From contig VFFE01009068.1 in the NCBI GenBank assembly GCA_008921705.1, positions 4,558,083 through 4,622,082 of the forward strand: a stretch of DNA of 64,000 nucleotides, in the 5' to 3' direction. A program made the position numbers and the translations under genes. The notes under the pieces are model-generated. The model saw only the letters and a list, made by a program, of their open reading frames with translations, ran no database searches and had not been told where the DNA came from. Source of the stretch: Burhinus oedicnemus. Its lineage: Eukaryota > Chordata > Aves > Charadriiformes > Burhinidae. Below are positions 1 through 14,700 of this stretch, piece by piece (within the stretch, counting starts at the first letter, position 1; every line of letters starts with the position of its first letter).

Positions 1-150
1 CAGGCAAATACTTTCTGTTAAAGGTTGTCTTAATTTTCACCCCCATCTTTCTGAGATGGAATCTCAAGCACCGAAAGAGCATTTAAGAGGAGGAGCTGGG
101 ATCCCAGCTTTTAAGTGTCATCCTTGTTATTCACTTTCCTATAAGAAGGT

Positions 151-216
151 AGAATCATAGAATATCTTGAGTTGGAAGGCACGCATAAGAATCATCAAAT
201 TCAACTACATTTGATA
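151..216 (-). mobile_element. CR1 LINE, 3'-end fragment
   Basis: The + strand reads 'agaatcatagaatatcttga' followed by 'gttggaaggc' and a diverged 'caactac'. This is the reverse complement of the 3' end of avian CR1 elements, whose tail is made of ATTCTATG-type repeats. Only about 65 bases are recognisable, so it is a severely 5'-truncated and decayed copy. The right boundary is approximate. Confidence 0.6.
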
Positions 217-3200
217 TCTCCATTTGGTAGATTCAAATCAGTTGGCTGATACATACATTGGTATACAAAGAGTTAAGCACATTTTCTGTCTGCAGGGAAC
301 TCCTTTGGCTAGCCATTGTTGGCTGGAGTTGGAAAATTCACATGCCAGGAAGAAACTACACGTGTATTTAATTAAGAGCAATCCTAAAAGCATAGCTTTT
401 ATAATTAAGATATTATAAAGGAAACCCAAATCCTTCAGAGATCTCAGAAATACTTAAAACTCCAGTGCTGTTTGTCTGCTAGTCAACTCTCAACAGAGAA
501 TTTTCCTGTCAGCCAGGTTTAAAGGCTCGGGCTCCAGACAAATTGATTGCTCATAAAAAGAATATCAGTTACATCAGAACTTTTGCTGTGTGCTGAGCTT
601 TGACAGGTTGGAGAATGATGTCCCCCACAGAGCCAAACCACATGTAAACACAAAGCCCATATGGCTGAGTTGTATTATTCTCTTTCTCGCATGCCACAAG
701 CAAAACCTCCTTTCTCTCATCTTTCTCAACAGATAATTTCCAAGCTTAGGTTCGCTAAGATTTTTAAGATATAATCCATCACTAAACAGAAAGAAACCCT
801 GTAAGACCAACCATCTCCAGCCTTACTAGAAGTTCCTTCCACTCACAAACAGCAAATTGATACCTGGACTCAAAAGACATCTTTCGGGTCACATATTTTA
901 GTAAAAACTTTGCCTTCTGCAAAAATTATTGTACTCTGTCCCATGCTTTTCACCTCCTTATTATCTAGCCTTGTTAGCATGAGGACTTCCTACAGGCTTT
1001 TATAGCCTGCCAAAACTCCCAGTATGTGTTATGGCCTTCACATATTAGAGCTGCATAATACTATTACTAACAGAACATGGAAGGGTAATTTATTGACAAA
1101 AAACTGTAATTGAACACACACAATCTACTAACAACATTCTAACAGAAAAATATATTATATATAACACAGAAATATCATATCAAATTTTAAGAAGGGACTA
1201 AAAGCAGCAAGGCAGAGTTAACAACACCTTTTAATTATAAATATTCCAGACAGACTTCTTCCTGGCTTGTTTTTTAACTTTCATTAATGTAGATGCCACA
1301 GCTGTGCCACTGCATGCCACCTTCCCTGAGGTTTTGCTGTCTTTATCATTAGCAAGCTTTACTCAAGTCCATCCTGAATCTCATGTGTTGCAGTATACGC
1401 TCCCACCTATCCACTAAGGACATGAAGAAAAAATTATGTAACCCTTTATACAGCGATATCCTCTTACATATTCGAAGACTACTGTTACGTTCCCTCTCAG
1501 TCTATTCTTTGAGGTGCTTGTGGGTGACCACAAGTTTCCTAGACCTTGTTCTCTCATTTCCCTCCTCAAGGCTTCCTTTGATTGATCCTTCTCTTTCTAA
1601 ATGTGTGATGTTCAAATCTGGATATAGTATTCTTGCTGCAGAGTAAGTGGAGAGATTAGCTCTCATCAAACAGCTTTATAGATAATACTGCTTATTACAC
1701 CATTGAGTATTGCACCTTTGTTGCAATTAGTGCAAGTGAAGACACAACAGATTTGCGTAACCTGAAATCAGATCTCACATTGTAAAGAGGTAGATGAAAA
1801 AGCTTTTATCCTCATACTTTAAAAGGACTCCTGGCATTTCAGCAAGCTTATTCGTTAATACTATCTAATTATATTGGAGAGACGTGACTTCCAACAGTGA
1901 AGACTTCCCAAATTTTGTTCCCACTGGTTGTCACACTATTGAGATGGATTTATAAGATGTACATCCGTTTTCTTTGATGTTGTGTTCAGCAACTATTTTG
2001 AAAGGAAATCCATGTCTTCAAGCATATTTCTGATTTAACACATCCCCAGAGGTCTCCAAGAATCACAACTATTGCTTATTTGGCACCTTCATCTTCAGAC
2101 AATGAGGTGGGAAAGAAGAGCAGCCACAGAGCTGTTAAGCAAAGAGGATTCTATTACAACAACACAACAGTAATTGCTGGAGGAGTAGCAACTGAACAGC
2201 AGATAACCGAACTACCCATGTATCACTGACCAGAAGCAATGAATCACAAAAAATGGACAAAAAGCAGAACAGATATCCTTATATAATCCAGCTTCTCAAC
2301 AGAAGGAGGTTTAAAAATATCAAAGCTACTTCTGTAAAGAATGTCAAAGGCATTTCTGTTAATCTGTCCCCACCCACCCCTTAGTTACAGCTTCCTCTGG
2401 CTTCTTGCAGAATTTGCTACTGAACTCAAACAGATGACACAGCTTTACAGGGATTACACGGGCACAGCATGCCAGTTTCCCTCCATCCCCTCACCGATGT
2501 GCCCAGTAACTGTCATCTGCTGGAATTTAAAGCCAAGGGTCATCCATATAGTGGAGTACACTTCATTTCATGTCTTCCAAAACATCATTAGAACATAATC
2601 AGTCATCATTTCCAAATAAATCAATGACACCTTCAGGCTGAAGACTTAATGCTATACTTTATGCTTAACCACCTTCATCTAAAATAGACTCTCTTTCTCC
2701 AATAAACTGTCTGCAGCAGGAATATATACCTATGTCGCACCAGCCTCCAAGTAGTACTAAGCTCATTTATTCCTGTTAGATTTTCCTTTGCATTTCCCCA
2801 TCATGTTAAACTCCTTCTCCTTGCTCAAATTCAATAGACAGACCCAAAGCTTTAAGATATAAACCCCAAAATCATCATAAGAATATGTACTGACTTTTCA
2901 CTTTGGAGCAGAGGCATGTTGTTTTGTTTACTGGTTTTTATGTTTGTTTCAGTCATTCATCTCATCTGGGTACAGAAGAATAATTCAATGACTACCTATG
3001 AATTCTAACAAATCTGTGAATAATTCATGCAGTGGAAGAGACCAAATTACCACCTACCTGCACCTGTGGACACCAAAGGATTAATAATCATTTATACGGC
3101 CCCTTTTCTCTTAAACTGCATTCCTGTAGCGCCAAATAACACACTCGATCAGCGTGGCTGTCAACTTTGGAAAGTGAAACAGATGCATCACTGGAAGGCA

Positions 3201-5993
3201 AAAGTTCTTTTCTAGATTAAAGAAAATTCATGAGGAGGCCCTTCTGTAGATCATCTCACGCCAGACTTTGAGGTCAGCACTTCATTTCATAGCAGAAAAG
3301 CACGCATCTACCTCACAGCTTTGACCTGAGAGTTCATCTCTGCACTAGGGGAAAAAACAAACAAATAAAAAATACTACCTCCCCCAGGTCATGGAGCTCA
3401 GTGTAAGGTAAAAGGGAACCAGTATTTTCTTTTTTGTTACCAGTCAGTGAAGCGGGTCTGTCTGACCCTGTTCCACACATGCTGAACAAAGATTTTTGCT
3501 GTGCAGCACAAGGAAGTGCCAGCTCCTGCTGCTAGATCAGGTCAATTCCTTCATGCCTCGGGTAAATGCCTGCTTTGTAGGCAAAGAGGAAAATCTTACA
3601 TCTTAGCAGCCCTCCTGCTCCAAGAACAGAGCCTGAAGTGCTGTCACCGTTGTGTCCGTGGAGCTCAGGTCACTCCGGCATGCAGGGTGCTGGGAGCTGC
3701 ATGATGCAGAGCTCTATCACAGTACAAGGGTCTCCGCTGGGTTTTTGTACTAATCACCATTATTCCCATATGCTCCAGCAATGCAAATGTTGTATTTGAT
3801 CCAGAGTTGCTCCCTTTTGCAGGCTCAGCATTCAGAAGCACATGCCCCCACCCCTTCTTGGGGGACACTGACATCCCTCATCCTGGGGGAAGCGATGCTC
3901 CTGGGGTTTCCCTGCCCTGCCCCAAGTGCAGGGGCTGCCACTGCAGCCAGGAGGGGCTCTCAGCCCTGCTCCCATCAGCTCCCCAAAGAGAAAGACCCAA
4001 CTCAGCACTTGAACTTGCTGCACTAGTCCCTTCTCCTGCATCTTATCCTTCCTCTGTGCTAAGGGCTCCTGGCTCAAGAGGATACCATGGGAAAGGCCCA
4101 GGGACACTGCCTGCAGCACCGTGGCACGGGACTTATCCCACCTCAGCCTGCCATGTGTCCCTGAAACCAAGCTGCTGGCCACTGCAGGACAGCTGAGTGC
4201 TGTCCTCCAGGTCATTCCCAGCTGCACATGTTGCTTGTCCAAGAGTAGCAGCTGGGTCTCTTACATACTGTCCGACGCGCAGCTCGAGAAGAGACCACCA
4301 ATGGCCAGAACATGAGGCTCCCAGGCCAGCACCGAGGCAAGGTCTGAAGCAATGCTCACGAAGAACATGATCTAAACTTGTTCACTCCACACTGGCATCT
4401 GTGGAAGAGCCACAGGAGTTTTCTGTACTACTTCCAATCTAATTTCTCTTCTTGCTTGGCAGCTAGGTCACAGCTTGCTGTTATCCCTCTAGTTTTGCTA
4501 ACCTTTATTGAAAGCTTGAAGCTGTGAACACTACTGCACTGCTGTGTGGTTCCTATCACAGGTAACATGGACAGAAAACGCAGACTGAACGAGGCAAATA
4601 ATTTAGCTTTTTTTTTTCTGCTAAAATTTGTTTCAAAAGAAACTGAAATGATTACACATGCACAAAAAAAGCTTTCTTCATGTTACCAGAGGAAGAAAAA
4701 ACAACTTAATTTTAGTTTAACACTTTTTAAAACTGCTAAGATTTTTAGAGACACAATATGAAATATATTTCACTGAACTACAAGCAGCAAGAAAGTGTCC
4801 AAGTGTTTATGCAAGTTACAGTCCCAAATTTACCTTTTTCATTTACCAACAAATATATTCTCATTAGTCTTCAGGTTACGTATGTTTTGTTGTTTACTTT
4901 TGCCCTGCTTGAGGTTTTTGTCATTGTTGGGTTTTTTTAAGTTTATATTCTGTGGATGAAACACTCAAATTCAAGATCAGATATTGAGAATATAAGGAAT
5001 AATTAGTTCCCAAGGTAAACAAGCAACCTTTCACCCCTTTGGCCTTAAGTAACAATCATCAGTTTCCATTAAGTGTCTCAGAGAAAGCCAGTAAAGCTGT
5101 ATATCATAAAACTAGCTTCTCTGAGAAGCCTAAAGCATTACGTTACATTCAAATAACACAACAGGCTTTGATTGCTGCTTAGGAATCATCACAACACATA
5201 GCAATAAATTGTTTGACATAATTGTTTACTCAGTAATTTCAGGTGCCAGCACCAGGCGAAGACAGATATGTATGACCTAAATCATCCTAAAATATCATGG
5301 CTGCTGGAAGCTGTTTACAATAGTGCTTTCATGAGAAAGATGCATGGTCTGGGAGTTGGAGCACTTCTCAAGGAGGTCAGAAACAACATGTACTGTGTGG
5401 ATTGTGTCTCCTTTACATCTCCTTACTGTCTTATTACAGTGTTGTACCTAATCTGTCAGTTGGCTTTGATTAAATTTGTAGCTGGCTCTAGTTGATGCCA
5501 ACTTCATGGCAATTTCCCAGTTCCATCACATTGCAGAAATTACCTAGCTGGAAAAAAACTTACCAAGAATATACTGGGAACATTAAAGAATTGGCCCTTT
5601 AGTGCTTCCCCTCCCTGCAAACAATGTGAAGCAAATCAACTGTGAACTAAACTAAGAGTAGCAATTGGCATGAATTACACAAGCTATCTCAATTGAACAT
5701 TTTTTTCCCCTCATCATATTCCTGCTTTACCTAATGCAGGAAAATTCTTTCAGACAGCTGTTATTTTCTTTGGCTTCTTTCATACATCACCAGGAACATC
5801 TCCTACTGGGTTTCTCAGGAGATTGCTAAAATAGCATAAGTAATACAGTGCAAGTATTCTATCACTGGTCATCGGGACGAAGATCATTCTGGCTTTGTCT
5901 GTTCCTCTCTGTGATTTCTTTCAGTGCATCAGCACAGTCCTTTGTTTGTTCTCTGTGAGGACACTCATCATTCTCCAATCCTTGTAATACCTA
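217..5993. other. Intergenic sequence with no supported gene
   Basis: No exon, RNA gene or recognisable repeat was found here. About 3500-4330 is clearly richer in G+C than its surroundings and keeps frames open on both strands (about 129 codons on + and 136 on -), but neither translation resembles a known family or has the codon character of a conserved gene. The remainder is A+T-rich with short homopolymer runs. Confidence 0.5.
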
Positions 5994-7111
5994 TGTGACA
6001 AGTTATTACACTCAAAGTCTAATTATGGGCAAAAGGGGAAACGCTTCATTTGGGAAGCCAAGTATTTATTGTTAGACTAATTAAAATCTTAACAGCCTAA
6101 CTAAAATACAATAAACAGTTATTACAGTGCAGTTACAATGATACCAACCTTTGGAGTCCCAATTATCTAAACAATACAATGCACAGCTCAGTAATACAGT
6201 CAAAAATTGCTATACAGAAGTGTTCTCTGGTGTTATGCTCTCCCTTACCCTGCCCCTCTGGCTCTCAAGTGTGACAGTAAGCCAGCCTCAAGAATCAGCT
6301 GTGAGGGGGAGGACGGGGGACCGTGATTGAAACAAGTTGTTAACATCCCCAGCCCTTTGGTAGGAGGAGCATCAGGTTCATGATGGGGTTTCTTCCTCCC
6401 GTTTGCTGAGGAGGATGTTGTCCATGGTTTCTTCCTTCTCCTTCCAGAGCCCACACTTGAATATTTTTATACATTTTCTAACACAATTTTACACTTTAAT
6501 CTTTCTTCACTGATATGCAATTGATATTACATCCAGATTTGCTATAGGTAAGAAACGGTCTCTCTACATATGTCTGATACCTGTTCCTTTTCTCTTTGTT
6601 ACCACTAAAACTGGTTTTGTCCCACTCTGCTGTTCTTTAGCTGAGCATGGTTAAGTTGTCAATAGCCCTAAGGCCTCTAGTATTATCCTTTGCCCCTTCT
6701 ATTATCGTCTCATGTCTCTACTCCTCTACACCACATCCTGTGACTTCTTTGGTATCCTCTACTGTCATACCATGCCTGCATTACCCAGGTGACGTTACGC
6801 TATGGCCATGAAGGTTTCGTTATAATAACTACATGTTACAATTGCCTATATAAAATTATGATAATTCTACATGCTTATGCAAAACAAAACAAGAGCAAAA
6901 GTAATTAGGCAATAGCCTCCTCCTCATTAAAAAAAAATTGTTATTGCAGCTAAACAAACAAAACTAAAGCTCTAGGCTGGCTAAGACAAATTTGGGCAAA
7001 GCCTAATAAGAATCAGTCCTGGGGCCTTACAAAGTGGTTAAGCTTACAAAGTAAGCAGGTTACAGGGCTATAATGACCAAGAGTCCCCACTCTTCCCAAA
7101 GCATCAAAACA
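5994..7111 (-). mobile_element. LTR-like stretch, probable old ERV LTR
   Basis: Read on the - strand this stretch begins TGTTTTGATGC and ends CTTGTCACA, which fits the TG...CA rule of LTRs. A TATA-like GTATAAAAATA lies near 6465 and AATAAA near 6067, in LTR order with the polyadenylation signal close to the 3' end. I saw no matching target-site duplication at these ends, so the limits and the identity are inferred. It could instead be ordinary A+T-rich sequence with chance signals. Confidence 0.35.
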
Positions 7112-8463
7112 CAAGTGTCAGTGTCCTCAAGTTTTGTGCACTGTTGCAGCCATTGAAAAGTAGCATTTGCTTCTCTGTGTTGCTTGCAGTCCCATAAGGC
7201 CAATTAGATTCCTTCATAGGCAAATGCTTGGGAGGTAATTAAAAGATGATTTAGAAAAAAAAAAAACCACCACCCCAGATTCAGCTATAAACAAATGCGA
7301 ATGCACCATGTTCCTTAGCTAGCAACATTTGCTCTAGAGAATCATCGGGTTCGTTTTTCCTTCTACAAACACAGATCTGATTGAAAGTGATCGAGATGGG
7401 GAGTTTAGCAGCTGGAAATGGGGAAATCGTGCAAATCCTCAAAAGTAGGTGATCTAGAAACACCAAGTACAAGCCAGCCAGATGTACGCTATTCCTGGCT
7501 GCACACCTACTACACTTGTTAGTCAGTCAACTACGCATTTTTTTCCTTCTGATGGCTGGATTCAAGATCTTGAAAGCTTATCAATTCATTTACCATTTGT
7601 GCTCATTATGACAAGGTTTCATCTACATAAGTTTCATCACCTCATTGAGGCCTCACTTTACACAAGTTTGCAGCCAAATTTCAGTCAAAATTGTCATCAG
7701 TTCTGTTGCAATACACCATGAAAACCCAAATTTCAGCTTTAGTAGAGCACAAAACAAGCCTATGCATTTTTTCAAGCATCCCCTCAAGATCCATCTCCAA
7801 GCGTGAGTGGAAGGGGGAACTGCTGGTCCGCTTTCCTCTCCTGAATACAATGCTTCATAGACAGTATCTGAAGTCTGGAAAGTAAATGCAGATTTTTCTC
7901 TCTTTTGCCTAGACTAACTGGCTTCCACAGAGACTAAATATAGTGGATTTTAGTCTACTAGGCTGTGAAAAAAATCAGTCAAGTCCTGACAGCATAAACC
8001 AAATGAAATAGGTTTTTTTTCCCAAGTATAATGTAGTTTAGAGAAGCAGATGTTACTACCTTCTGGCAGAGAAAAAAGTCACATTTTCAGGCAAAACAGC
8101 CCCTTAATATGTATTGAAAAGCCTGCACAGTGAAATACTTAGTGCAATCCAGAAAAGTTCAATTTGTGACAGCAAGTAATTGTCTAAAGCTATCTTTTGA
8201 GACCTTGAAGGAAAGAAGATAGCCATTGAAGAACATACCCTTCTATACCCAGCAGGGTCTGCAGTGCTACATCTTCATTATGCCAAGCACCACACAGAGT
8301 GCAACTTGCAGAAGACTGAAGATTGTAAGAAGATCCTCTACTGTTACATGTATTCACAAAGTCAGAACAGTTGCTCTGTTTTGAGCTGAACCATCTTAAT
8401 CCAAATTCTACCTGAAGCTGTCCTCATTCAAACTTCCACATCTGAAACAACCCAACTCTATTT
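7112..8463. other. Intergenic sequence with nothing recognised
   Basis: No coding exon, RNA gene or clear repeat is visible. Short open frames on both strands lack homology and are typical of chance ORFs in A+T-rich vertebrate DNA. Confidence 0.5.
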
Positions 8464-8705
8464 TCACAGAATTGTTGAGGCAGGAAAGAGGCTCTGGAGA
8501 CCATCTAGTCCAACACAGCGCCAGTGCTTAGTCACCCACACAGTAAAAATGTATTTTCTTATGGAATTGGATGGAATTTTCTGTGTTTCTGTTTGTGCCC
8601 ACTGCCTCTTCTCCTGCCACTAGGCACCACTGAGAAGTTTGGCTCTGTCTTCTTTACTCCCCCCATCAGATGCAGGAAAGTGAGTCTTCATTTCTGTGAG
8701 CATGT
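8464..8705 (-). mobile_element. CR1 LINE fragment, diverged
   Basis: The + strand starts 'tcacagaattgttgagg' and continues 'ctggagaccatctagtccaa', matching the reversed 3' end of CR1 ('CACAGAATxxTTGAGGTTGGAAG...CATCTAGTCCAAC'). The remaining bases up to about 8705 ('cccactgcctcttctcctgcc', 'ggcaccactgagaag') resemble the adjacent CR1 3' region, but with many changes. The right end is approximate. The 62-codon + strand frame across it is an antisense by-product. Confidence 0.6.
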
Positions 8706-11700
8706 GCAGTGATCACCTATGTCCAGAAGATTTGCAAGTGTCCCATTGGGCCAATAGCACACCATGGCTGGATTAGCAAGTACACTGTGCTACAGCTGAC
8801 GTTCATTGTTTGTCTTTGAGACATTCTGTATAATTTACTTTCCTCCAAAGAGTGGCAGGGAGCAGTTGGAAAGCTCTTCAGCACAACTAATTGGCTAAGC
8901 CTCCCTTATACCTGACACACTACTCCCATGGTCTTCTGTATGAACTACTGTTTCCAGTGAGCCTGAGAACACCCGGCTGCCTGCATGATTGCTTCACGTG
9001 CAATGATGTAGCCTCTTGATCCAGAAGCCAAGAGCATGTCTTGAAATTGCCAACGGCAATTAAAACCACCTTGAACCCTGACATGGGAACCCCCAAGGGC
9101 CTGCATTTCAGCCAATAAGTTCCCTGACTGGTATGGCCTTATGCCTACACTACACTTATTTCCCGTGCTTCAGGCTCAGACACAACACCATGCTGACAAC
9201 ATCCATCGCAAAGTAAGGGCAAAAAGCAGGATTACTCACATTTGAACATGCACTTCCATCACTCCTTAAACCTCAAGAGTCTTTGAGTACTTGCCAAGTT
9301 AATTCTCTTTTCATTTTTTTACAAGTCTTTTCTGATTCACAGAGGTGGAGGAGGAAAGTAATGAGGGAAACACACATGTTGCAATACTAAAGAAGAGATC
9401 TTAGCGTAAACAGCCCAGCTGGAAAAAGCAAACAACAGAAACTTCATGAAACCGTTTGATCTTAAGTTTCCAGTCAAGCTGTGTGGACCCTCCCACACAC
9501 AGACAATACTCATCCTCCAAGACTGCTTGCAACCAAGCTGCAACCCACCACATGCCATGAGGTGAGTTCACGCTGCATGACCCATGTGCGTAATACTCAA
9601 CAGCGGTCCTTTTTTCAGTTTATCTGAGAGAAAAAAAATCTGTCCTTTCTCCACATACTGGTTGTGCTGAGCCAGAGACAAGCAAGGTGGAGCATTTTAG
9701 AGTGGCTTCCTGCTGATGAGCTAACATTTCCAAAGTGGGCTCAGGCAGATGCAGCTATAAAAGTACTGTAATTCCAACTCATTGGCCCCTAGTGGAAATG
9801 AAGCAATGAATAAGACAGCTGCTTAACAGTGATCCAAGAAAGAAAATTATGATTAACATTTGTCTCAACATCTTCTTTTTTTCTTTATACAAGGCGATGT
9901 GTGCTGAATGTAACATTCAAAGAAAGTGTTTTAGTACTAATTTTTCTTCCTTCTATCTACAAAGCTAAACATCATCTACATCAAACAAACATGTTTCTGA
10001 CCTACTGAAGCACACGACTATCCAATGGGTATGTTTTCTTTCCTTTCAGTGGAGCTCTGGTGTCAAAATTATCACACTTCCCTCCACCCACAAGTCCTTT
10101 GAACCTTTAACTTCATATGACATCCAAAGTAATTCCTCCATGGTCTAAAACAATTTGGTAAAAGTTGTCATCATTCCTCATATAACCCAGTGGTTTGAAC
10201 AACATGCTATGAAATAGCTACAATAAACCATTGACTCACTTGGTATGTAACCAGTGGGCTGAGCAAGGAAACCTCCCATTGCTTTAGCACCTAGGGTCCT
10301 GCTTCCTCTGCTGTTTACAGTCACATGTAGCATTTTCTTCAATACATCAGTCGTCCTCTATACTGGGGCTACAAGTTCTTTAGAGAATCTGCTCTGCCTT
10401 TCAGGAGTAGCAACCTCCAAGCACTAGCCTGCTAATTGTACTCCACGACATCCTCCAGAGCGCCCACATTCATATAACGGAGTCATGCTGCTGTGCAGCA
10501 GCCAGTGCACAGAGACACACACTTTCCGGAGACAGGCTTACTTCAGACTTCTGATTTTTCTGGGATCCTGCCCAAATTCTTCAGCTGTTATAACTGAGAG
10601 AAGAAAGGTTTGGAAATAACCACTTTCCAGCAGTAGAAATGGAGGCACAAATTCAAGCAAGTCCCATTCTCTTTGCGAAGCTTAGAAGGATGCAACTCTT
10701 TCTTCTAGAGCTAAAAGAATCATTGTTCTGTCAAACGATTACCTTGGAATATTACCTTAAAGCAGAGGGGTTGCTCTGAGCCCTCTCTGAGACAGGCTGC
10801 ATGAATCCTGGGCCCATGCTAGATAACCCGAGCTAACACATGCTCACAGCAAAGTTTTTCCACAGCCACAGATTTCTCTTGCAGTCATATAAGCAAAAGT
10901 GTGAAGCTACTGTTTGGAAACACTTTTACTTGCCAAGACAGTTTCAGATACAGACACTTAAAAGGAACATTATTGTATTTTACAAAGTTTTTAATATTTT
11001 ATCATCTCCTGCACTTCTCATGTACTTTTTAAAGACCTAAATCTATGTGGAAACTAACCTTCTGCATTTCTTTATTGTCGCTTACAAAGCTGTTGGATAT
11101 AGACACCCCTTCAAGAATTTGAAATAGAAGTACCTACATGGCTGTGTCCCTTGTGAAATTTACTACAGCTGCAGGGCACTCAGGTATAACTGATTCTTCT
11201 TCCCCCCATTATAACATTTACACAACTATCAGCAGAGTAGCTTGCACAAGGAATAAAGGAGGGAACTTGAGAGCTGAAGGCATGTCTCCAGAACAGAGCT
11301 GTAAGCCATCTGACATCTTTTGTAGATAAGGATCTAAAAGGGCACTTCCAATTAATCAAACCAACAAGATGCAATAAGTCATAGAAGGTGCAAACTCAGG
11401 TGAATCCAGTAAAGAATACCTTTATGATTTGAGCAGTTGTTTTCCTTTTTAATTATTATTTTAAAAACCAGGATATGAAAAGCCCAGAAAAAACCCACTC
11501 ACACAGTGAGGGTTGGTAAATCACCAAACAAATTAGAAGCAGATCTTGTCTTGAAAAGAAAAGCAATTCCTGAAAATAAGGTTTCTCTTCACTATTCACA
11601 TGGTACCTAGAATGTTGTGTGTATTGCAATGATGCTGAGGGTTGACAGACAGTAAGAGCATCCAAAGGAACTATGCAATTAACTTTAAGGGACATTTATT

Positions 11701-14700
11701 CACTCTGAGTTTCAAGAAAAAGATTTCCATATGAAGTCCTTAGCTTTTTTGTAAAACAGGTAAAAGAACTGGCACCAAAGGCATCATCTGGATCCACACA
11801 ACCTCTTCACTTAAAATGTCAGTAGATAAAGCAAAGTGAATAGATACAGCTCTTTTAGGTACATTGATTCCCCTGATGTCTGGTCAAGTTGGCAAACAGT
11901 GGTTTTGTTAGAGGAAGCTGTGCATTTCCATGTTCTAAACTCTTGCACCCACAAGTATGCCATTAACATCAGTTACAGTCCTTCCAGATGTGCACTCCCC
12001 CCGATGTATTTACCAGCTGGCCCAGCAGCTCAGCTGCTCCTTCTCTCAACCAGCCTAACATCTGGATTTTGTTTCTTCCAGGCTTCTCCCTTGAATTTTT
12101 GCAGCTGGCGTTTCTTTCTTCCTCTTTAGCAAGAGGTTATCAGGTGGTGTGCAACAGATCCATCAGCAGCCTCTGTCGTCTGACTGTGACCTACAACAGC
12201 TGACGAAGATGTCTGTATACCTGGGCCTTGTCCCTGTGCCACTCTAGGGAGCTGCTGTCCAGATGCAGCGCCCCTTTTGAACATCTAAACCATGCCAAAG
12301 CCAATGAGTCCTCCTACAAACTGCTCTTGGCTCTACACCAGATACCGTGATACATGCTCTGAGGTTGAAAAGTCTCAGGAAGGAGCCTTCACGCCCTCCT
12401 CTACTAATGGAAAAATTGAAATAGAAAAGGGGAAGAGGACGACTGATTTTTAAGAATGCAATCTGACCTTCCGCAGCAAAAATAAAACATCACATACAAT
12501 AAATACCCTAGCACTAGTGTGCACTGCACAGGTAAAAGAATGCTTGAGTAAGAAGTTTCCAAGTTATTTGTCAGATCAATCACTGCAAGAGGTAACAACA
12601 GGGTTTTACTGACCTTTTCTTATTGCAAACAATTTTTATTATATTCTCCCACGTATTCCAACAGCTGTGCTAGCAATGCCCTTGGTAGTAGACTTCAGAT
12701 TCTCCAATTTCTTCGTATCAGCTATATTTAGATTTGTTGTTCAAACCTCTTGATCTGACTATCGGCATGACTCGTCAATTGTTGGCAGCATATTATTATA
12801 ACTAATCAGCATCTTACAATTAGACACAATGGCTTCTGAATAGAATTAGTTGACTGGAATCTTTTTTGAGCCAGTCAGCAATGGCCATTAGAAAAAAAGC
12901 CTTACCATTTCTAATTTTGTGTTATTGATCCAAAAATGTTGGAGATATAAAACACTGCTGGAAAACTTCCTGGAGATTATGTCAACACACACTGAGTATT
13001 AATATAATCATTTTTAAGAAGCCAGATACAATGATTCATCCTTTTTAACACGTGCCTGGACTTTGGAATTACCTGTTATGGTTTCAGTATCATTATTTAC
13101 ACTAACTGAAAAGCTTACATTTCTTCCAAAAAATTAATTCTAATATTTAACAGGAAAATTCATCCTGGCCTGAGCAACAATTCTCTGAGTAGTTTCTTTA
13201 AGTGTCCAGATCTATTTGACTTTGCAACCACACAGGCAACTGCATATATGAACTCTGAGATGCCTGCATTTTTGGCAAGTTCCCCTAGGCTGCAATTCGT
13301 TCTTGATACAGCTTCACAACAGAGATCAGTCAAAGCAGTCTCTGGGCTTTGCTGCCTTGGGAGCCTGTGCCCAACATAGCCTGTGAGGAGATTAGAGTGA
13401 CACGCTACACCAGTGGAAGCTGTGGCATTTGGGGAGAGGCAACAGCCTCCAGCTTTGGGCACGCTCTGAACTCGGGTTACCGGTGAGCCCTGCCTTCATT
13501 TAGAGGCAACGTACTGCTCACTGGCTGCTGAGCGGCATTTTGCTGCTGAGAGGCAATCTTTCAGCTTCCAATGTTGTTTATAGGCACGTTTCACCTATAA
13601 TTTGGGAAAGCAAAATATTATTTGACACACTAAAAATTTGCTAAATCTATGTAGAAGCTGTTTTAAGATACTTCTATGCTAGTATAATTTTTCCTTATTT
13701 CCATTTCTACCAGGGAATAACTTTTAGTTCAATGAAAAGAAAAATATATCACAGTGCTATCTTTCCAAAATAAGATTCCTGAAATGGGAATTAAACCGGT
13801 ATCTCTGTGAAAAAAATCTTTGTTTGCAAGCCCAGCATACCAAACAGTACCTTCAGAGTGCCAGCAAAGTTTAATCGATGGCATCACCTTCCCAACAAGG
13901 CAGGAAACCTTCAAAAAAACCCCATAGGAAGTTTGAAATATCTCATCTTTCAACAGTTTGCATTCAACAGTGTTGATTATTAATGCCCTCCTACTCATAT
14001 AAATTTGCTGTTAGCCAGCTTACATGGTATTAACTTCACCTACAAGTGTCCCTGGCACTCCCTGATACCACGACAACCCATGGCTATCCACAGTCTCCAC
14101 ATCAATGTCAGTCGTCAGTCTGCAGATCAGCCTCCCCAGACCAGTGTCCTGAGACCACGAGTTTTAAATGCCTGCAATGATCAATCACACTCAAACAACA
14201 ACACAGAAGCAACAAGAACATGAAACCTGTTGCTTTTTCTTTTTTTTTTTTCCCTTTCCCCCTTCAAACTATCTCATTTAAGTTCTTTTTTCACTCTAGT
14301 CACAGAACTCAGCAACAGGCTGATGAAAAAAGCTACAGCCCAACCCTTGATCTACCTAGCTGCAAAACACAGGAGTATGGAGTACACCACACTACTCATC
14401 AGGACATCTTCCTGGGCGGTTTCACACTGCGATGTCAATTCTGTGAGAAGCTGAACATCTTCCCATTTTGGGAGACTCACTGTCCTCAGGGACTTACCTA
14501 TACATTACGGAAAATTTATCCCTCCTTCCCACATGCTGACTTAGGAAGAGGAAACAAGACTGGACATGGTTGACTTGCAGGGAAAATACATCGCATCAGT
14601 CTTAACAAATGGCAAATTCTGGAACAGGCACTTGGGCTGTCAAGATAGTCTTTAAATGAAGAAAGAAAAATAAGTCCAGAAAGGCAGTAAAGTGGACCTA

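Noticed and set aside
13160..13462. 100-codon - strand open frame in a slightly GC-rich patch
   Set aside because: No domain, signal peptide or splice context was recognised. The length is within chance expectation for this composition.
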